From Maridesulfovibrio sp050916235 (GTDB taxonomy: Bacteria > Desulfobacterota > Desulfovibrionia > Desulfovibrionales > Desulfovibrionaceae), in assembly GCF_050916235.1 (NCBI RefSeq), contig NZ_CP104854.1, positions 620,001 to 684,000 on the forward strand: 64,000 nucleotides of DNA, given 5' to 3'. A model generated the notes under the pieces. That model was not told the origin of the DNA. It did no database searches and was given only the letters and a program-made list of their open reading frames with translations. Positions 15,660 through 25,945 of the stretch are shown piece by piece. Within the stretch, counting starts at the first letter, position 1; every line of letters starts with the position of its first letter. Position numbers and translations under genes: made by a program.

Positions 15660-16913
15660 CTACTCCCTTAGAAGATTGATCATATCTTTATCAAGCACAT
15701 TGAATTGCACAATTCCATCCCAATTTTTGGCTATATGTGAAGTCCACTCTTCAATCTTCTTTCCTCCTTGACCGCGGAGAACACTGTTGTTCAGCACAAA
15801 TCTATTGTAATCTTCATGAATTATTATGCACTGATGATCAATCATATTTGCCATGGACACCAGCATTGAAATGCTCATGTCATACTCATCATAGGAATGA
15901 TGGTATCCTATACCATAAACAACCTCTCCAGCCATTCCCCATAACCCCATAAGGTAGGCTCCTACTTGCGCATGAGTTGTTCCAAACACTTCAAACTCTG
16001 CACTATGCACTGATTTACGTTCTTTGGAAACAATGTTCAAAACTTCATGGTATTGTTCCGGGAAATAACTCACCAAAATCAACTTCCCAACATCGTGCAA
16101 CAAGCCTGCCATACGAGCTTGAACAATGGTTGCTTTATCCAATCCCTCGTACTCGGCAATAATTCTGGCAATATTTGACACTCTGAAACTGTGTTCCCAA
16201 AGCATTGTCAATGAAAAATCCGGCATGGATTTGCCATCATACATTGAAAAGAGATGAGTTCCAACGATTAAAGAACTTATGGTATCAAGGCCAAGCATTG
16301 TTATGGCCTGAAATATAGAATCAACTTGTGTTGGAAGTCCGAAATATGGAGAGTTGATCAACTTGAGAATCTTGGCCACAAGTCCAACATCCATGGAGAT
16401 CAGTTCTGCTATTTTTTTTATCGAAGGTTCCTGCCTGGCGAGTTCCTCTTCAATTGATTTAAATACATGTGGCAGGACTGGAAGAGTTTCAATTTCCGCA
16501 ACAAGCTCTTGCATTGTGGAATCACTTAATATTTCTCTCGACTTAAGGGCGCCTTCGATTTTAGCTATTAAGTCACCGGCATCACAGGGCTTGGAAATAT
16601 ACTGATGGACAGATCGAATACTACGCACTACTTCGCTGAGGCCGACTTGCCCGGATAAAGCTATACGAATAGTTTTATGGTAATCCTCTTTTACCCGGCG
16701 CAAGAGTTCCGCTCCGTCCATTTCTGGCATACGAATATCTGACACGATTACATCAAATGGTTTTTCAGCAAACAGAGCAAGCGCGTCCGCACCGGATTCT
16801 GCAAACGCGAGATCCCAGTCACTCATCTTGAAACGAAGCATACGGCGAATAGCTCCCAATGCCTTCGGTTCGTCATCAACAAAGATTACCCGAATCTTAC
16901 TGCTCATCTCCAT
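15660..16913 (-). CDS. Response regulator with HDOD domain
   Basis: 417 residues. REC domain at about 7-125: VIFVDDEPKAL, VIVSDIRMPEMDG with the phospho-acceptor, IALSG, and K in YISKPCD. The HDOD domain at about 140-340 is recognisable by LPVLPHVFKSIEEEL, ISMDVGLVAKILKLINSPYFGLP and ARMAGLLHDVGKLIL. HDOD proteins are HD-superfamily regulators that usually do not hydrolyse nucleotides and act in signalling to motility, competence or stress. The gene is divergent from the membrane histidine kinase at 17086, so phosphotransfer between them is the obvious proposal. A second in-frame ATG at 16907 is an alternative start. Confidence 0.9.
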   Translation of the reverse strand: MEMSSKIRVIFVDDEPKALGAIRRMLRFKMSDWDLAFAESGADALALFAEKPFDVIVSDIRMPEMDGAELLRRVKEDYHKTIRIALSGQVGLSEVVRSIRSVHQYISKPCDAGDLIAKIEGALKSREILSDSTMQELVAEIETLPVLPHVFKSIEEELARQEPSIKKIAELISMDVGLVAKILKLINSPYFGLPTQVDSIFQAITMLGLDTISSLIVGTHLFSMYDGKSMPDFSLTMLWEHSFRVSNIARIIAEYEGLDKATIVQARMAGLLHDVGKLILVSYFPEQYHEVLNIVSKERKSVHSAEFEVFGTTHAQVGAYLMGLWGMAGEVVYGIGYHHSYDEYDMSISMLVSMANMIDHQCIIIHEDYNRFVLNNSVLRGQGGKKIEEWTSHIAKNWDGIVQFNVLDKDMINLLRE

Positions 16914-17085
16914 TTTCTCCGGTCAGTTACTAACCATTATCTCGACACAATCTCACAAGGTGATAAATTCAAAAAATGGATTGTTTTCCTTCTAAAGCAA
17001 CGCCTACAATGATAACCTAGATCAAACATATAAAGCCACCAAATTAAAAGCAACCGATACACCTAATTAATTAAGAGAACGATTC

Positions 17086-20043
17086 ATGACAGAGCGAAAC
17101 AAAAGATTCATATTTCTGGCCTCAGTCCTTGTATTTATAGCCATTTCTGCATCAGCGACTACGTCTTTTATTTTCTACAGAATGATAATCACAGAACAAA
17201 AGCGAAGCCTAAGTGAGCTTGTAAAAAGCCAGGCAATTCTGGCCTCAAATGCCATCCAGCACTATTTATATATGGAAGAAAAATTTGGCATCCCATTCAA
17301 GTTGAACGAGGCGATTGGCTTTATCGAGACCTCTCAGCAGCAGCTAAAAGAAAACAATAATGACAGAGAATATGTTATCGGAGTAAATATCGCTGGTGAA
17401 CTAAAATATTTAATTATCAACGGTAAAACGATCACCGACCTTGTGAAGTTGCAGGATCGCGTCTCAGAAAACCTGTTTACGACCAGGATGTACACAGGAG
17501 CTATTACGGATTCCATCACTCAAACCGGACTGAATTCTGAGAACAAAAAAATAATTGCGGCATATAGCCCTGTACGAAGTGGTGATATTTCGTTGGGGAT
17601 GGTCATTGCGTTGGACCTTGATTATATCAAGCACTCTTTTATCATAGCCAACGTCTACGTTTTTGCAACGTGCCTGAGCGTGACTTTACTGGGCCTCTTA
17701 ATCTTCCGCAAATTCAGCAACCCAATTTTTGATACTATTGCAAAGGGGGAAAAAGATTATCGCACGCTTGTGGAAAACGCGAATTCATTGATCATAAAAA
17801 TTGATTCAAATGGACTGATCTCTTTCGCCAACAGGTTTGCTACTAATTTTTTAGGCTCCAAGGGGAGTTCAATTGTTGGACTGTCCTTTCTGGACCTGCT
17901 TGGAGGAACTATTTCTGACAATCTCAGTTCGCCTCAAGAACTCACTATTTTTTTTGGAGAAGGATCAGGCCCACACGAGCGCATCTGCAAAAATATGCAT
18001 GGAGACAACTTTTGGATTGCGTGGAGAACAAATATTTCCTTCCTCCCGAACGGAGAATGTAAGGAAATTCTCTGTATCGGAAACGATATCACATCAAAAT
18101 ACAAGGCACTTGAACAGCTGAAAAATAGTGAAGCCAGATATAAAAGTATCTTTGAAAACAGCCCGCTGGGCATAGCATATTCTGGAAAAGATGGAAGAAT
18201 AAGCGACTGCAACGACAACCTTGCCGAAATCTTGGGGACCACGCGAGAAAAGCTGCTTGGTCTAGGTGCGGACAAAGTCGTCAATCCCAAAATGCACGAA
18301 GCGATAATAAAAGCAATATCAGGTGAGAAATCATATTTTGAAGACACGTACACTTCAATTACAGGAGGAAAAACAACATTTCTACGGGCGATATTCAACC
18401 CGGTTCTAAGAAAAGAACCTCCATTTGAAATGATTGCAACGATTGAGGATTTCACCCTCCGCAAAAAAATGGAACGGGAGCTGGCCGAAAGTGAGCGTCG
18501 CTTCAAGGGAATAGCCAAGGCCTCCCCTGTAGGCATCATAATTACCGATGGTGCGGGTAAGGTTCAGTATGTCAACAGGAGAACTCTTAAACTGTTCAAC
18601 GCAACACGCGAAGAGCTTCTCGACAGTGCGTGGATATCTTATATGCATCCTGCAGATAGGATTAATGTTATTCAAAACTGGTTCTCGTCCACGCCTATAG
18701 CATGCGAACGTCTTGAATTCAGAATAATGAACTCAGACTCGACAGTTTATTGGCTGCTGGGCCAGATTGTCGAGATGGAAGACACTGGTAATGACACCCC
18801 TGGCTTTGTCATAACCATTACCGACATTTCTCCCTTAAAAGATGCTGAGCTTGAGCATAAACGCTTGACAGCTGTTCTTGACCAGAGTGCTGAAGCAATT
18901 TTGATTACCGATACTGCAGGAATCATAACTTATGTAAATCCGGCTTTTGAACTCATCAGCGGCTACTCTTCTGCTGAAATAATTGGTAAGAAGCCAAACA
19001 TTCTCAAAAGTGGCGAACATGAATCTTCATTTTACGGCGAACTCTGGGAAACGATTTGCCGCGGGAATATATGGAAAGGACGATTCATCAATCTGGATAA
19101 AAATGGCAGACGTTTCACCCAGGACACAACAATCGCCCCGGTACGCAATGAAGAAGGAACAATCGTCAATTTCGTCTCCGTTGCCCGAGACATAACACAC
19201 CAACTTATCATTGAGGCACAGCTCAGGCAGGCCCAGAAGCTGGAATCAATAGGAGAACTTGCCGCAGGAATAGCCCACGAAATTAACACCCCTACACAAT
19301 ACGTGATGACCAACGTCAAATTCCTTGATGACAGTTTCTCTGAGCTCATCACCAGTCTAAAGCGATTGAACAATATACGTAACCTGGTGCAGAGTAGCTC
19401 TTCCATGGGACGCATAGCAATTGAGGCAGAAGATTTAATAACTGAGGATGACCTCAATTATCTTACCGAAGAAATTCCAAACGCAATTAAAGAATCCACC
19501 GAAGGTCTGCGACGAATTGCTGATATAGTTAAGTCAGTAAAACAACTGGCACATCCAGGCGAGACCCAGAAGGGTTTCCACGATCTGAACGAGATTATTC
19601 GTGACGCGGTAACAGTTTCGACCAACGAATGGAAATATGTTGCCGACGTGGAAATGATTTTGGAAGAAGGCATGAAGCCTCAGAATTGTCTTAAAGGAGA
19701 AATGGGGCAGGTTATACTGAACCTTATAGTCAACAGTGCCCATGCGATAGAACAAAAATCCGGACGTTCAGGTTCAACTAAAGGAACGATACAAATAACA
19801 AGCCGAACGGAAAATGATTCAACGATAATTGCAATCACAGACACAGGGTGCGGGATGCCCAGGCACGTCATTGAAAAGGCTTTTGATCCTTTTTTTACGA
19901 CAAAAACAATTGGCAAAGGAACAGGTCAGGGGCTTGCAATTGCCTACAACGTTATAGCCAATGTCCATCAGGGAAGTATTGTGTTAGAGTCTGAAGAAGG
20001 AATTGGCACCACGGTAACAATCAGACTTCCAACAACCAACTGA
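17086..20043 (+). CDS. Membrane PAS-domain sensor histidine kinase
   Basis: 985 residues. TM1 spans about 8-31 and TM2 about 184-207, enclosing a periplasmic sensor of about 150 residues. Four PAS domains follow (about 222-345, 345-466, 468-590, 590-712; for example GLISFANRFATNFLG, GIITYVNPAFELISGY). The H box ELAAGIAHEINTPTQYV places the phospho-histidine near 730. The ATP-binding domain has N-box QVILNLIVNSAHAIE, G1 DTGCGMP and G2 GKGTGQGLAIAYNV. The kinase has no receiver domain of its own, so the three response regulators in the cluster are its likely targets. It is transcribed with the next kinase 113 bases downstream. Confidence 0.92.
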   Translation: MTERNKRFIFLASVLVFIAISASATTSFIFYRMIITEQKRSLSELVKSQAILASNAIQHYLYMEEKFGIPFKLNEAIGFIETSQQQLKENNNDREYVIGVNIAGELKYLIINGKTITDLVKLQDRVSENLFTTRMYTGAITDSITQTGLNSENKKIIAAYSPVRSGDISLGMVIALDLDYIKHSFIIANVYVFATCLSVTLLGLLIFRKFSNPIFDTIAKGEKDYRTLVENANSLIIKIDSNGLISFANRFATNFLGSKGSSIVGLSFLDLLGGTISDNLSSPQELTIFFGEGSGPHERICKNMHGDNFWIAWRTNISFLPNGECKEILCIGNDITSKYKALEQLKNSEARYKSIFENSPLGIAYSGKDGRISDCNDNLAEILGTTREKLLGLGADKVVNPKMHEAIIKAISGEKSYFEDTYTSITGGKTTFLRAIFNPVLRKEPPFEMIATIEDFTLRKKMERELAESERRFKGIAKASPVGIIITDGAGKVQYVNRRTLKLFNATREELLDSAWISYMHPADRINVIQNWFSSTPIACERLEFRIMNSDSTVYWLLGQIVEMEDTGNDTPGFVITITDISPLKDAELEHKRLTAVLDQSAEAILITDTAGIITYVNPAFELISGYSSAEIIGKKPNILKSGEHESSFYGELWETICRGNIWKGRFINLDKNGRRFTQDTTIAPVRNEEGTIVNFVSVARDITHQLIIEAQLRQAQKLESIGELAAGIAHEINTPTQYVMTNVKFLDDSFSELITSLKRLNNIRNLVQSSSSMGRIAIEAEDLITEDDLNYLTEEIPNAIKESTEGLRRIADIVKSVKQLAHPGETQKGFHDLNEIIRDAVTVSTNEWKYVADVEMILEEGMKPQNCLKGEMGQVILNLIVNSAHAIEQKSGRSGSTKGTIQITSRTENDSTIIAITDTGCGMPRHVIEKAFDPFFTTKTIGKGTGQGLAIAYNVIANVHQGSIVLESEEGIGTTVTIRLPTTN

Positions 20044-20156
20044 CATTCATATTTCTTATAAGGTCGCATTAAATTTTAGGATTATACAATGTAGGCAAAA
20101 ACTGCCTGTAAAAATTTTACCGGAAGGCAGAGCAACAGTTGATCTAGGAGTAGTGC

Positions 20157-23100
20157 ATGAGCATAAAGTCGGAAAGCAAAAGCAGTGTAAAAAACTGTCA
20201 CCTCTCTGAAAAAAATTCCATAGAATCGAATCTTCCAGATTTAAATTCGGTATATGCATCCATGCCCGGAATAAGTGCAGTTCTGGATACAGCTTTCAGG
20301 GTCGTCAGCGCCACAAGCGAATATTTCAGTGCTACACAGACAACTGAAAACATACTTGGAAAGGAAATTTATCTAATCCCCCCCCCGTTCCCGGAGAACA
20401 ATATTGATGAGTACCAGAGTTCCTTAAAAATATCTGTAAACAAGGCTGCAGCAACACGCAAACCTGAAACGATGAGCATCAGAGAGCATGTGGTCACAAC
20501 AACAGATGATCATGAAGGTAAAATTGACAAACGATACATAAGTTATTCCTTTTGTCCGATTTTAGATGCCAAGGGCGAACTCAGCCACATCCTATACAGG
20601 GCAGAAGATGTGACTCAATTTGTCAGAGTCGGAAAAGACGCCATTCTAAGGACTCATGAACATTCATATTCATGTACTGATGATGGTGCACCCATAAATG
20701 GATACTATGCTCCACTTATCATATTGTTCAGCAAGAACAATAAAATTGATTCAGCTATTTATTCCGCACTTGAGGGCAAATACAAGGTTTACCAGACATC
20801 CAACTGTGACTATAAAATAATCCAGTCACAAAATATGGCACCTGCATTACTCATTATTTGCAGCGATTGTGCATTTGAAATAATCGCTCTACTTAATTCA
20901 GTGCGAAGCTCGGATGAATCAGCAACTATCCCAGCAATCGTTATTGCAGATAAGTCCACAGATCTTCCTGCATCAATAATTTCAGACCGCTCCACACAGA
21001 TTTTATACAAGCCAATTTCATCAAAAATAATCAGGACGCAGATAGATCAAGTAATCAGCAAAGCCCAGCGTATCCAGATTGAGCAGTCTCGCCTTGCCGC
21101 ATTGGTCTCATCATCAGAGGATGCCATAATAGGAGCAAAACTGGATGGGACAATAACCGACTGGAATAAAGGTGCGGAAAGAATTTTTGGTTACACGCAG
21201 AATGAGATCATAGGTAAATCGGTCCAGCTTCTTGTCCCACCGGAAATATATACGGACAAAAATAAAATAATGAACAAAATTGCTCAGGGCGATCGAATTC
21301 AGCAGTTTGAAACAATTCGCATGCGCAAAGACGGTACCCGTATTAATGTCTCAACCAGCATCTCCCCAATACGAGACACCCAGGGCCAGATTACCGGGGC
21401 CTCGGCTATAACCAGAGACATCACCCAGAGAAAATTGACAGAGAAAAAAATGAAGTCTCAGGCTTTTCTGCTGGAAGAAATGGGTCAACTGGCAAAGGTC
21501 GGAGGGTGGGAATTTGACCCCAAAACAGGCAAAGGAGCTTGGACCTCCGAAGTTGCCAGAATTCATGACCTTGACCCAAGTATTGAAGCGACCGCTGAAT
21601 TAGGTCTATCCTTTTTCCATGGCGAAAACAGAGAAAAAATTGAAATAGCACTACATGAAGCAATCACAAACGGAACTCCTTATGACCTTGAACTTGAATT
21701 AATCTCGGCAGCAGGACACAAAAAATGGATAAGGACCATTTGCAAGCCCAAAATTGAAGACGGAACAGTCACTTCGATACGCGGAGCTTTTCAGGATATA
21801 ACTGATCTCAAACAAGCAGAGCTTGAAGCTAAGAGCAGCGAAAAAAAGCTGCACGATATTTTGGAAGCAGTTTCGGATTCATTGATAGTTGTCAACGATG
21901 ATGGCCAAATTGTTATGGTCAACTCAGCTACACTGGACATGTTCGGTTATCCTAAAGCAGAACTGTTAGGCATGAATATAGATATTTTCGTTCCGGAACC
22001 GTATAAAAATGGACACGCTGGCAAGTGCAAATCATACTTCCAATGCCCTGATCTTCATGCCCCGTTATGGAATAAGAATATCAACATTCGGTCCAAGTCT
22101 GGCACTGAAATCCCGGTAGATATAGCTCTGGCATTGACCTCCATTGACAGTCTTCCCCATGCTGTTGCCTCCATTCGCGATATAAGCAAACGGAAAAAGG
22201 CCGAAGAAGCCTTAAAAGCGTCAGAAACAAAATTCCGGATAATAACCGAAAATCTCAAAGAATTAATTTATCGGGCAGATCGCAATACATTCGAAGTCAA
22301 TTACGTAAATAAGGCAGCCAAAGATATTTACGGCTATACTCCTGAAGAGTGGCTTGAAATACCCCATCTGTGGGAAAAGACAATACATCCAGATGACAAG
22401 GACATGGTACTGGACTTTTTTGTACGCGCACATCAAGAGGTCAAGGATGCAACGATCGAATACAGGGTATTGGACCGTAACGGTAAAGTTCATTGGGTCC
22501 TTGACAACATGACATGGGAAAAGGACGAGACCGGAAATCCTGTCGCGAGACTGGGAGCCATGACAGACATAACAGATCAAAAGCAAGCCATGATTTACCT
22601 GACTGAGCAGGAGAAATATCTAAGGGAGATTTTGCGGGGAATTAAAGCCGCTATTCTCATAATAGATTTTAAAAACAAAATTGTTGAAGAGGTTAACGAT
22701 GAGTTTATACGGATAAGCGGAAAGGATAAAGAGCAAATAATTGGCGCATCATGTGCTGAGACCCTTCAGTGTGAAGCCAAATGTCCAAAATGTGATGCAG
22801 ATGGAGAAGTCATCCAACACTTAATTTTTAAAAATCGCAGCAGCATCATAAATACCGAGGGAAGACGCATCCCGCTCGAAGAAAGTTTTATTCCGGTGAC
22901 AATTCGTGGTCAACAAAGGATTGTCGCCGTGTTGTTTGATATAACTGAGCAGGAATCCCTAGAGCACCAATTAGCGAATGCTCAGAAACTTGAATCCATA
23001 GGGCAGTTGGCAGCCGGGCTGGCACACGAAATAAACACTCCGGTTCAATACGTTTCCGGAAATCTCGCCTACCTCCGCGACTCTTTTGCAACGGTAATGG

Positions 23101-23804
23101 AGCTTCTGTCTCTTTGTGAAGACTCTTTTGGAAGAATGAAAAGCGATGAAGGACAGTCAATGCTTGCGGAATGGGAACAGGCCAAAAAAGATGGAGAACT
23201 GGATTTCCTCAAGGTTGACGTCCCGGAAGCGTTCAAGGATACCTTGTTCGGAGTTGAACAGGTCAGCTCCATTGTAAAAGCAATGCGTAAATTCTCGCAC
23301 CCTGGTTCAGAAAAGATGCAAACGATCAACCTCAAAGACTCTATAGAAAACATCATTACAGTTTCCAGAAATGAATGGAAATATTCTTCTGAAATCGTAA
23401 CGGAATTTGATCCGGACCTCCCTGTTATCTCATGCATGCCAGGCAGTTTCAACCAGGCGATACTGAATGTACTTGTTAACGCTGCGCACGCGAATGCCGA
23501 TGCAACCGCAACTAACAAGAAAGGATCTATCACCATAACAACGGTCAAAAAAGGCGATATTGCGGAAATCACGATCAGCGACACAGGCAACGGAATTCCC
23601 GAAAAAATACAACATCGGATTTTCGATCCTTTTTTTACAACGAAAGAGGTCGGCAAAGGCACCGGGCAAGGCCTGGGGATCGTACACTCTGTAATGAAAA
23701 AACATGGCGGAAGCATCAATTTCAAAACGTCTCCTGGACAAGGAACCAGCTTCATCCTCCGCTTTCCAATTGACCAAGAAGACAAGAGTGGCAGCGATGA
23801 ATAG
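20157..23804 (+). CDS. Soluble multi-PAS histidine kinase
   Basis: 1215 residues without a signal peptide or membrane span. An N-terminal PAS-like region is followed by a degenerate receiver-like stretch (PLIILFSKNNKID ... APALLIICSDC ... IPAIVIADKSTDL ... QILYKPIS) at about 185-300, then five PAS domains with PAC motifs. One of these carries a cysteine cluster (CAETLQCEAKCPKCDADGE) that could hold a metal or Fe-S centre. The H box QLAAGLAHEINTPVQYV puts the histidine near 957; N, G1 and G2 boxes are intact (AILNVLVNAAHAN, DTGNGIP, GKGTGQGLGIV). The transmitter is nearly identical in layout to that of the preceding kinase, implying duplication. A cytoplasmic redox or ligand input is likely. 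Confidence 0.9.
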   Translation: MSIKSESKSSVKNCHLSEKNSIESNLPDLNSVYASMPGISAVLDTAFRVVSATSEYFSATQTTENILGKEIYLIPPPFPENNIDEYQSSLKISVNKAAATRKPETMSIREHVVTTTDDHEGKIDKRYISYSFCPILDAKGELSHILYRAEDVTQFVRVGKDAILRTHEHSYSCTDDGAPINGYYAPLIILFSKNNKIDSAIYSALEGKYKVYQTSNCDYKIIQSQNMAPALLIICSDCAFEIIALLNSVRSSDESATIPAIVIADKSTDLPASIISDRSTQILYKPISSKIIRTQIDQVISKAQRIQIEQSRLAALVSSSEDAIIGAKLDGTITDWNKGAERIFGYTQNEIIGKSVQLLVPPEIYTDKNKIMNKIAQGDRIQQFETIRMRKDGTRINVSTSISPIRDTQGQITGASAITRDITQRKLTEKKMKSQAFLLEEMGQLAKVGGWEFDPKTGKGAWTSEVARIHDLDPSIEATAELGLSFFHGENREKIEIALHEAITNGTPYDLELELISAAGHKKWIRTICKPKIEDGTVTSIRGAFQDITDLKQAELEAKSSEKKLHDILEAVSDSLIVVNDDGQIVMVNSATLDMFGYPKAELLGMNIDIFVPEPYKNGHAGKCKSYFQCPDLHAPLWNKNINIRSKSGTEIPVDIALALTSIDSLPHAVASIRDISKRKKAEEALKASETKFRIITENLKELIYRADRNTFEVNYVNKAAKDIYGYTPEEWLEIPHLWEKTIHPDDKDMVLDFFVRAHQEVKDATIEYRVLDRNGKVHWVLDNMTWEKDETGNPVARLGAMTDITDQKQAMIYLTEQEKYLREILRGIKAAILIIDFKNKIVEEVNDEFIRISGKDKEQIIGASCAETLQCEAKCPKCDADGEVIQHLIFKNRSSIINTEGRRIPLEESFIPVTIRGQQRIVAVLFDITEQESLEHQLANAQKLESIGQLAAGLAHEINTPVQYVSGNLAYLRDSFATVMELLSLCEDSFGRMKSDEGQSMLAEWEQAKKDGELDFLKVDVPEAFKDTLFGVEQVSSIVKAMRKFSHPGSEKMQTINLKDSIENIITVSRNEWKYSSEIVTEFDPDLPVISCMPGSFNQAILNVLVNAAHANADATATNKKGSITITTVKKGDIAEITISDTGNGIPEKIQHRIFDPFFTTKEVGKGTGQGLGIVHSVMKKHGGSINFKTSPGQGTSFILRFPIDQEDKSGSDE

Positions 23805-23846
23805 CTCTTTAGCGGGCATATTTCTTCACTTTCTCGGGAGATATTT

Positions 23847-25922
23847 ATGATTGAATCATTCAAGACGATAAGCACGGTTCTATTTGTCGATGATGAAAAA
23901 CGAGTCCTGTCAACGATAAGGCGCTTACTGCTCGGAGAGCCCTTCAAAATCCTGACCGCGGAATCGGCAACTGAAGCTCTTGAAATTCTAGCAACAACGC
24001 CAGTGGATATTATAGTCAGCGACGAAAGGATGCCTGGAATGCGCGGCAGCGACTTACTGACTGAAGTGAGACGCCTTTACCCTGATATATGCAGAATCAT
24101 GCTGACTGGCCATGCAAGCCTGGATGCAAGCATAGCTGCTATCAACTCAGGGCGCATTTTCAGGTTCCTACTCAAGCCAGTGACGCAAGAAGATCTTCTG
24201 GAAGCACTTCACCAAGGCATTGATGAACGGTTTCAATACAATAAAATGCTACGACTATCCCAACAGGCAGGTAGTGTCTGCAGTTTGGAAATCAATATAG
24301 ATCAAAAAGGGAGACCAATATATACACGCTGGTCTGATAATGCCCGGACAATGCTTGATCTTGATTCAAGACAGCCTTTAGACTCTTTGGAAATACTCTT
24401 TAAGAGAGTCCACCCCGATGATATGTTGGTAGCGCGCAGGTGTTGTTTCTTCTGTATGGATCATAATCAGTGCCCTGCTGCCGAGTACCGCATTATTACG
24501 CCGGATGGACAATACAGATGGATTTCACAGACAAGCGATATAACCGTCGATGCAGAGAACAAAACACTTCGTCTGCTCTCAATCTTAAGCGATATAACCG
24601 ATCGCAAAAGACAGCAGGAACAGCTCGAATATCAAGCCTACCATGATGACCTAACCGGGCTTGGCAATCGCGCTCAATTGTTCGATGTCCTTACAAATCA
24701 CCTAAACAAAATATATAACTCAGGACATAAAGTTGCATTACTGTTTATTGACCTGGACAACTTCAAACTTGTAAATGACAGCTTAGGACATTCCTTCGGT
24801 GACATGCTGCTTCAAAACTACGCGCGACGCCTTACAGCGATACTTCCAAGCGGCATAGACGCTATTCGTTTGGGAGGGGACGAGTTCGCTATTGTCATCG
24901 TAGACTTTACTCACAAAGCAATATCACTTGCCGAGACTATCCAGTTGGAAATGGAGCATCCTTTCAAAATCGGCGAATACGAAATTTACATTACAAACTC
25001 CATAGGCATTGCTTTCGGCGATAAAGGCTCTGCCCCACTGACGATGCTCAGAGATGCCGATACAGCTATGTACGCAGCCAAGTCTGTTGGGAAAAACTCT
25101 GTTCGTGTCTTTGATGAGCTTATGCACGCCAAAGCCGCTCAGCACCTTAAAATAACCGGAGAAATGCGCAAGGCCCTCGCTCAGGATGATTTTTTCCTAC
25201 TCTTTCAGCCTATCGTCGATCTTGAATCACTGCGGGTTGAAGGATTTGAAGCACTCTTACGCTGGCAGCATCCTGAAGATGGCCTGATAATGCCGGAGAT
25301 ATTCATCCCTGTAGCGGAAGAAAGCGGGTTGATTGTCCCCCTAGGAGACAAAGTAATAGAGATGGCCTGTGCACAAGCCAGGGAATGGGCAGCCAGCAAA
25401 TCGTCCCCCATTCCTTTCATTAGTTTCAATGTGTCTGTCCATCAATTACGGCAAACTGATTTTGCAACGCGTGCAACAGACACAATTAAAGCTTATGGAA
25501 TTGATCCATTTCTGCTGAAAGTCGAAATTACCGAAAGCGGTGTCATGGAAGATGCGGAAGCTTCTCTCCGTTTATTACATACTTTGAAAGAGGAAAAACT
25601 ACGGCTCCAGATTGACGACTTTGGGACCGGCTATTCATCGCTCAGCTACTTACGTAAAATTCCTGCAGACAATCTGAAGATCGACCGTTCATTTGTTGAT
25701 GGGATGGAATATGACGAAGAAAAACTGGCAATCGTCAAAACAATAATCTCCCTCGCAGATTCACTGGGTATGGATGTGGTTGCAGAGGGTATTGAGACAG
25801 TTGAACAACTGACCTGTCTACGGGAATTTGGCTGCAAATATGGACAGGGCTTTCTTTTTGACAGGCCTCTGGGCAAATCCGAAGCAGCCACAAGGATATT
25901 TTACTCTGACATCCTAAATTAA
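23847..25922 (+). CDS. REC-PAS-GGDEF-EAL cyclic-di-GMP protein
   Basis: 691 residues. REC at 1-125 (LFVDDEKRVL, IIVSDERMPGMRG, MLTGHA, FLLKPVT). A PAS domain at about 150-255 contains VHPDDM and ISDITDRKRQQ. The GGDEF domain has an intact RLGGDEFA near 340-347. The EAL domain has EGFEALLRW near 465, EITESGVMED, DDFGTGYSSLSYL, KIDRSF and VVAEGIET, so the phosphodiesterase residues are present too. It could both make and degrade c-di-GMP under control of phosphorylation. It starts 42 bases after the soluble kinase, which is its probable phosphodonor. It converges on ablB with a gap of 23 bases. Confidence 0.93.
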   Translation: MIESFKTISTVLFVDDEKRVLSTIRRLLLGEPFKILTAESATEALEILATTPVDIIVSDERMPGMRGSDLLTEVRRLYPDICRIMLTGHASLDASIAAINSGRIFRFLLKPVTQEDLLEALHQGIDERFQYNKMLRLSQQAGSVCSLEINIDQKGRPIYTRWSDNARTMLDLDSRQPLDSLEILFKRVHPDDMLVARRCCFFCMDHNQCPAAEYRIITPDGQYRWISQTSDITVDAENKTLRLLSILSDITDRKRQQEQLEYQAYHDDLTGLGNRAQLFDVLTNHLNKIYNSGHKVALLFIDLDNFKLVNDSLGHSFGDMLLQNYARRLTAILPSGIDAIRLGGDEFAIVIVDFTHKAISLAETIQLEMEHPFKIGEYEIYITNSIGIAFGDKGSAPLTMLRDADTAMYAAKSVGKNSVRVFDELMHAKAAQHLKITGEMRKALAQDDFFLLFQPIVDLESLRVEGFEALLRWQHPEDGLIMPEIFIPVAEESGLIVPLGDKVIEMACAQAREWAASKSSPIPFISFNVSVHQLRQTDFATRATDTIKAYGIDPFLLKVEITESGVMEDAEASLRLLHTLKEEKLRLQIDDFGTGYSSLSYLRKIPADNLKIDRSFVDGMEYDEEKLAIVKTIISLADSLGMDVVAEGIETVEQLTCLREFGCKYGQGFLFDRPLGKSEAATRIFYSDILN

Positions 25923-25945
25923 TACATTTAAAAAATGGACTCACC

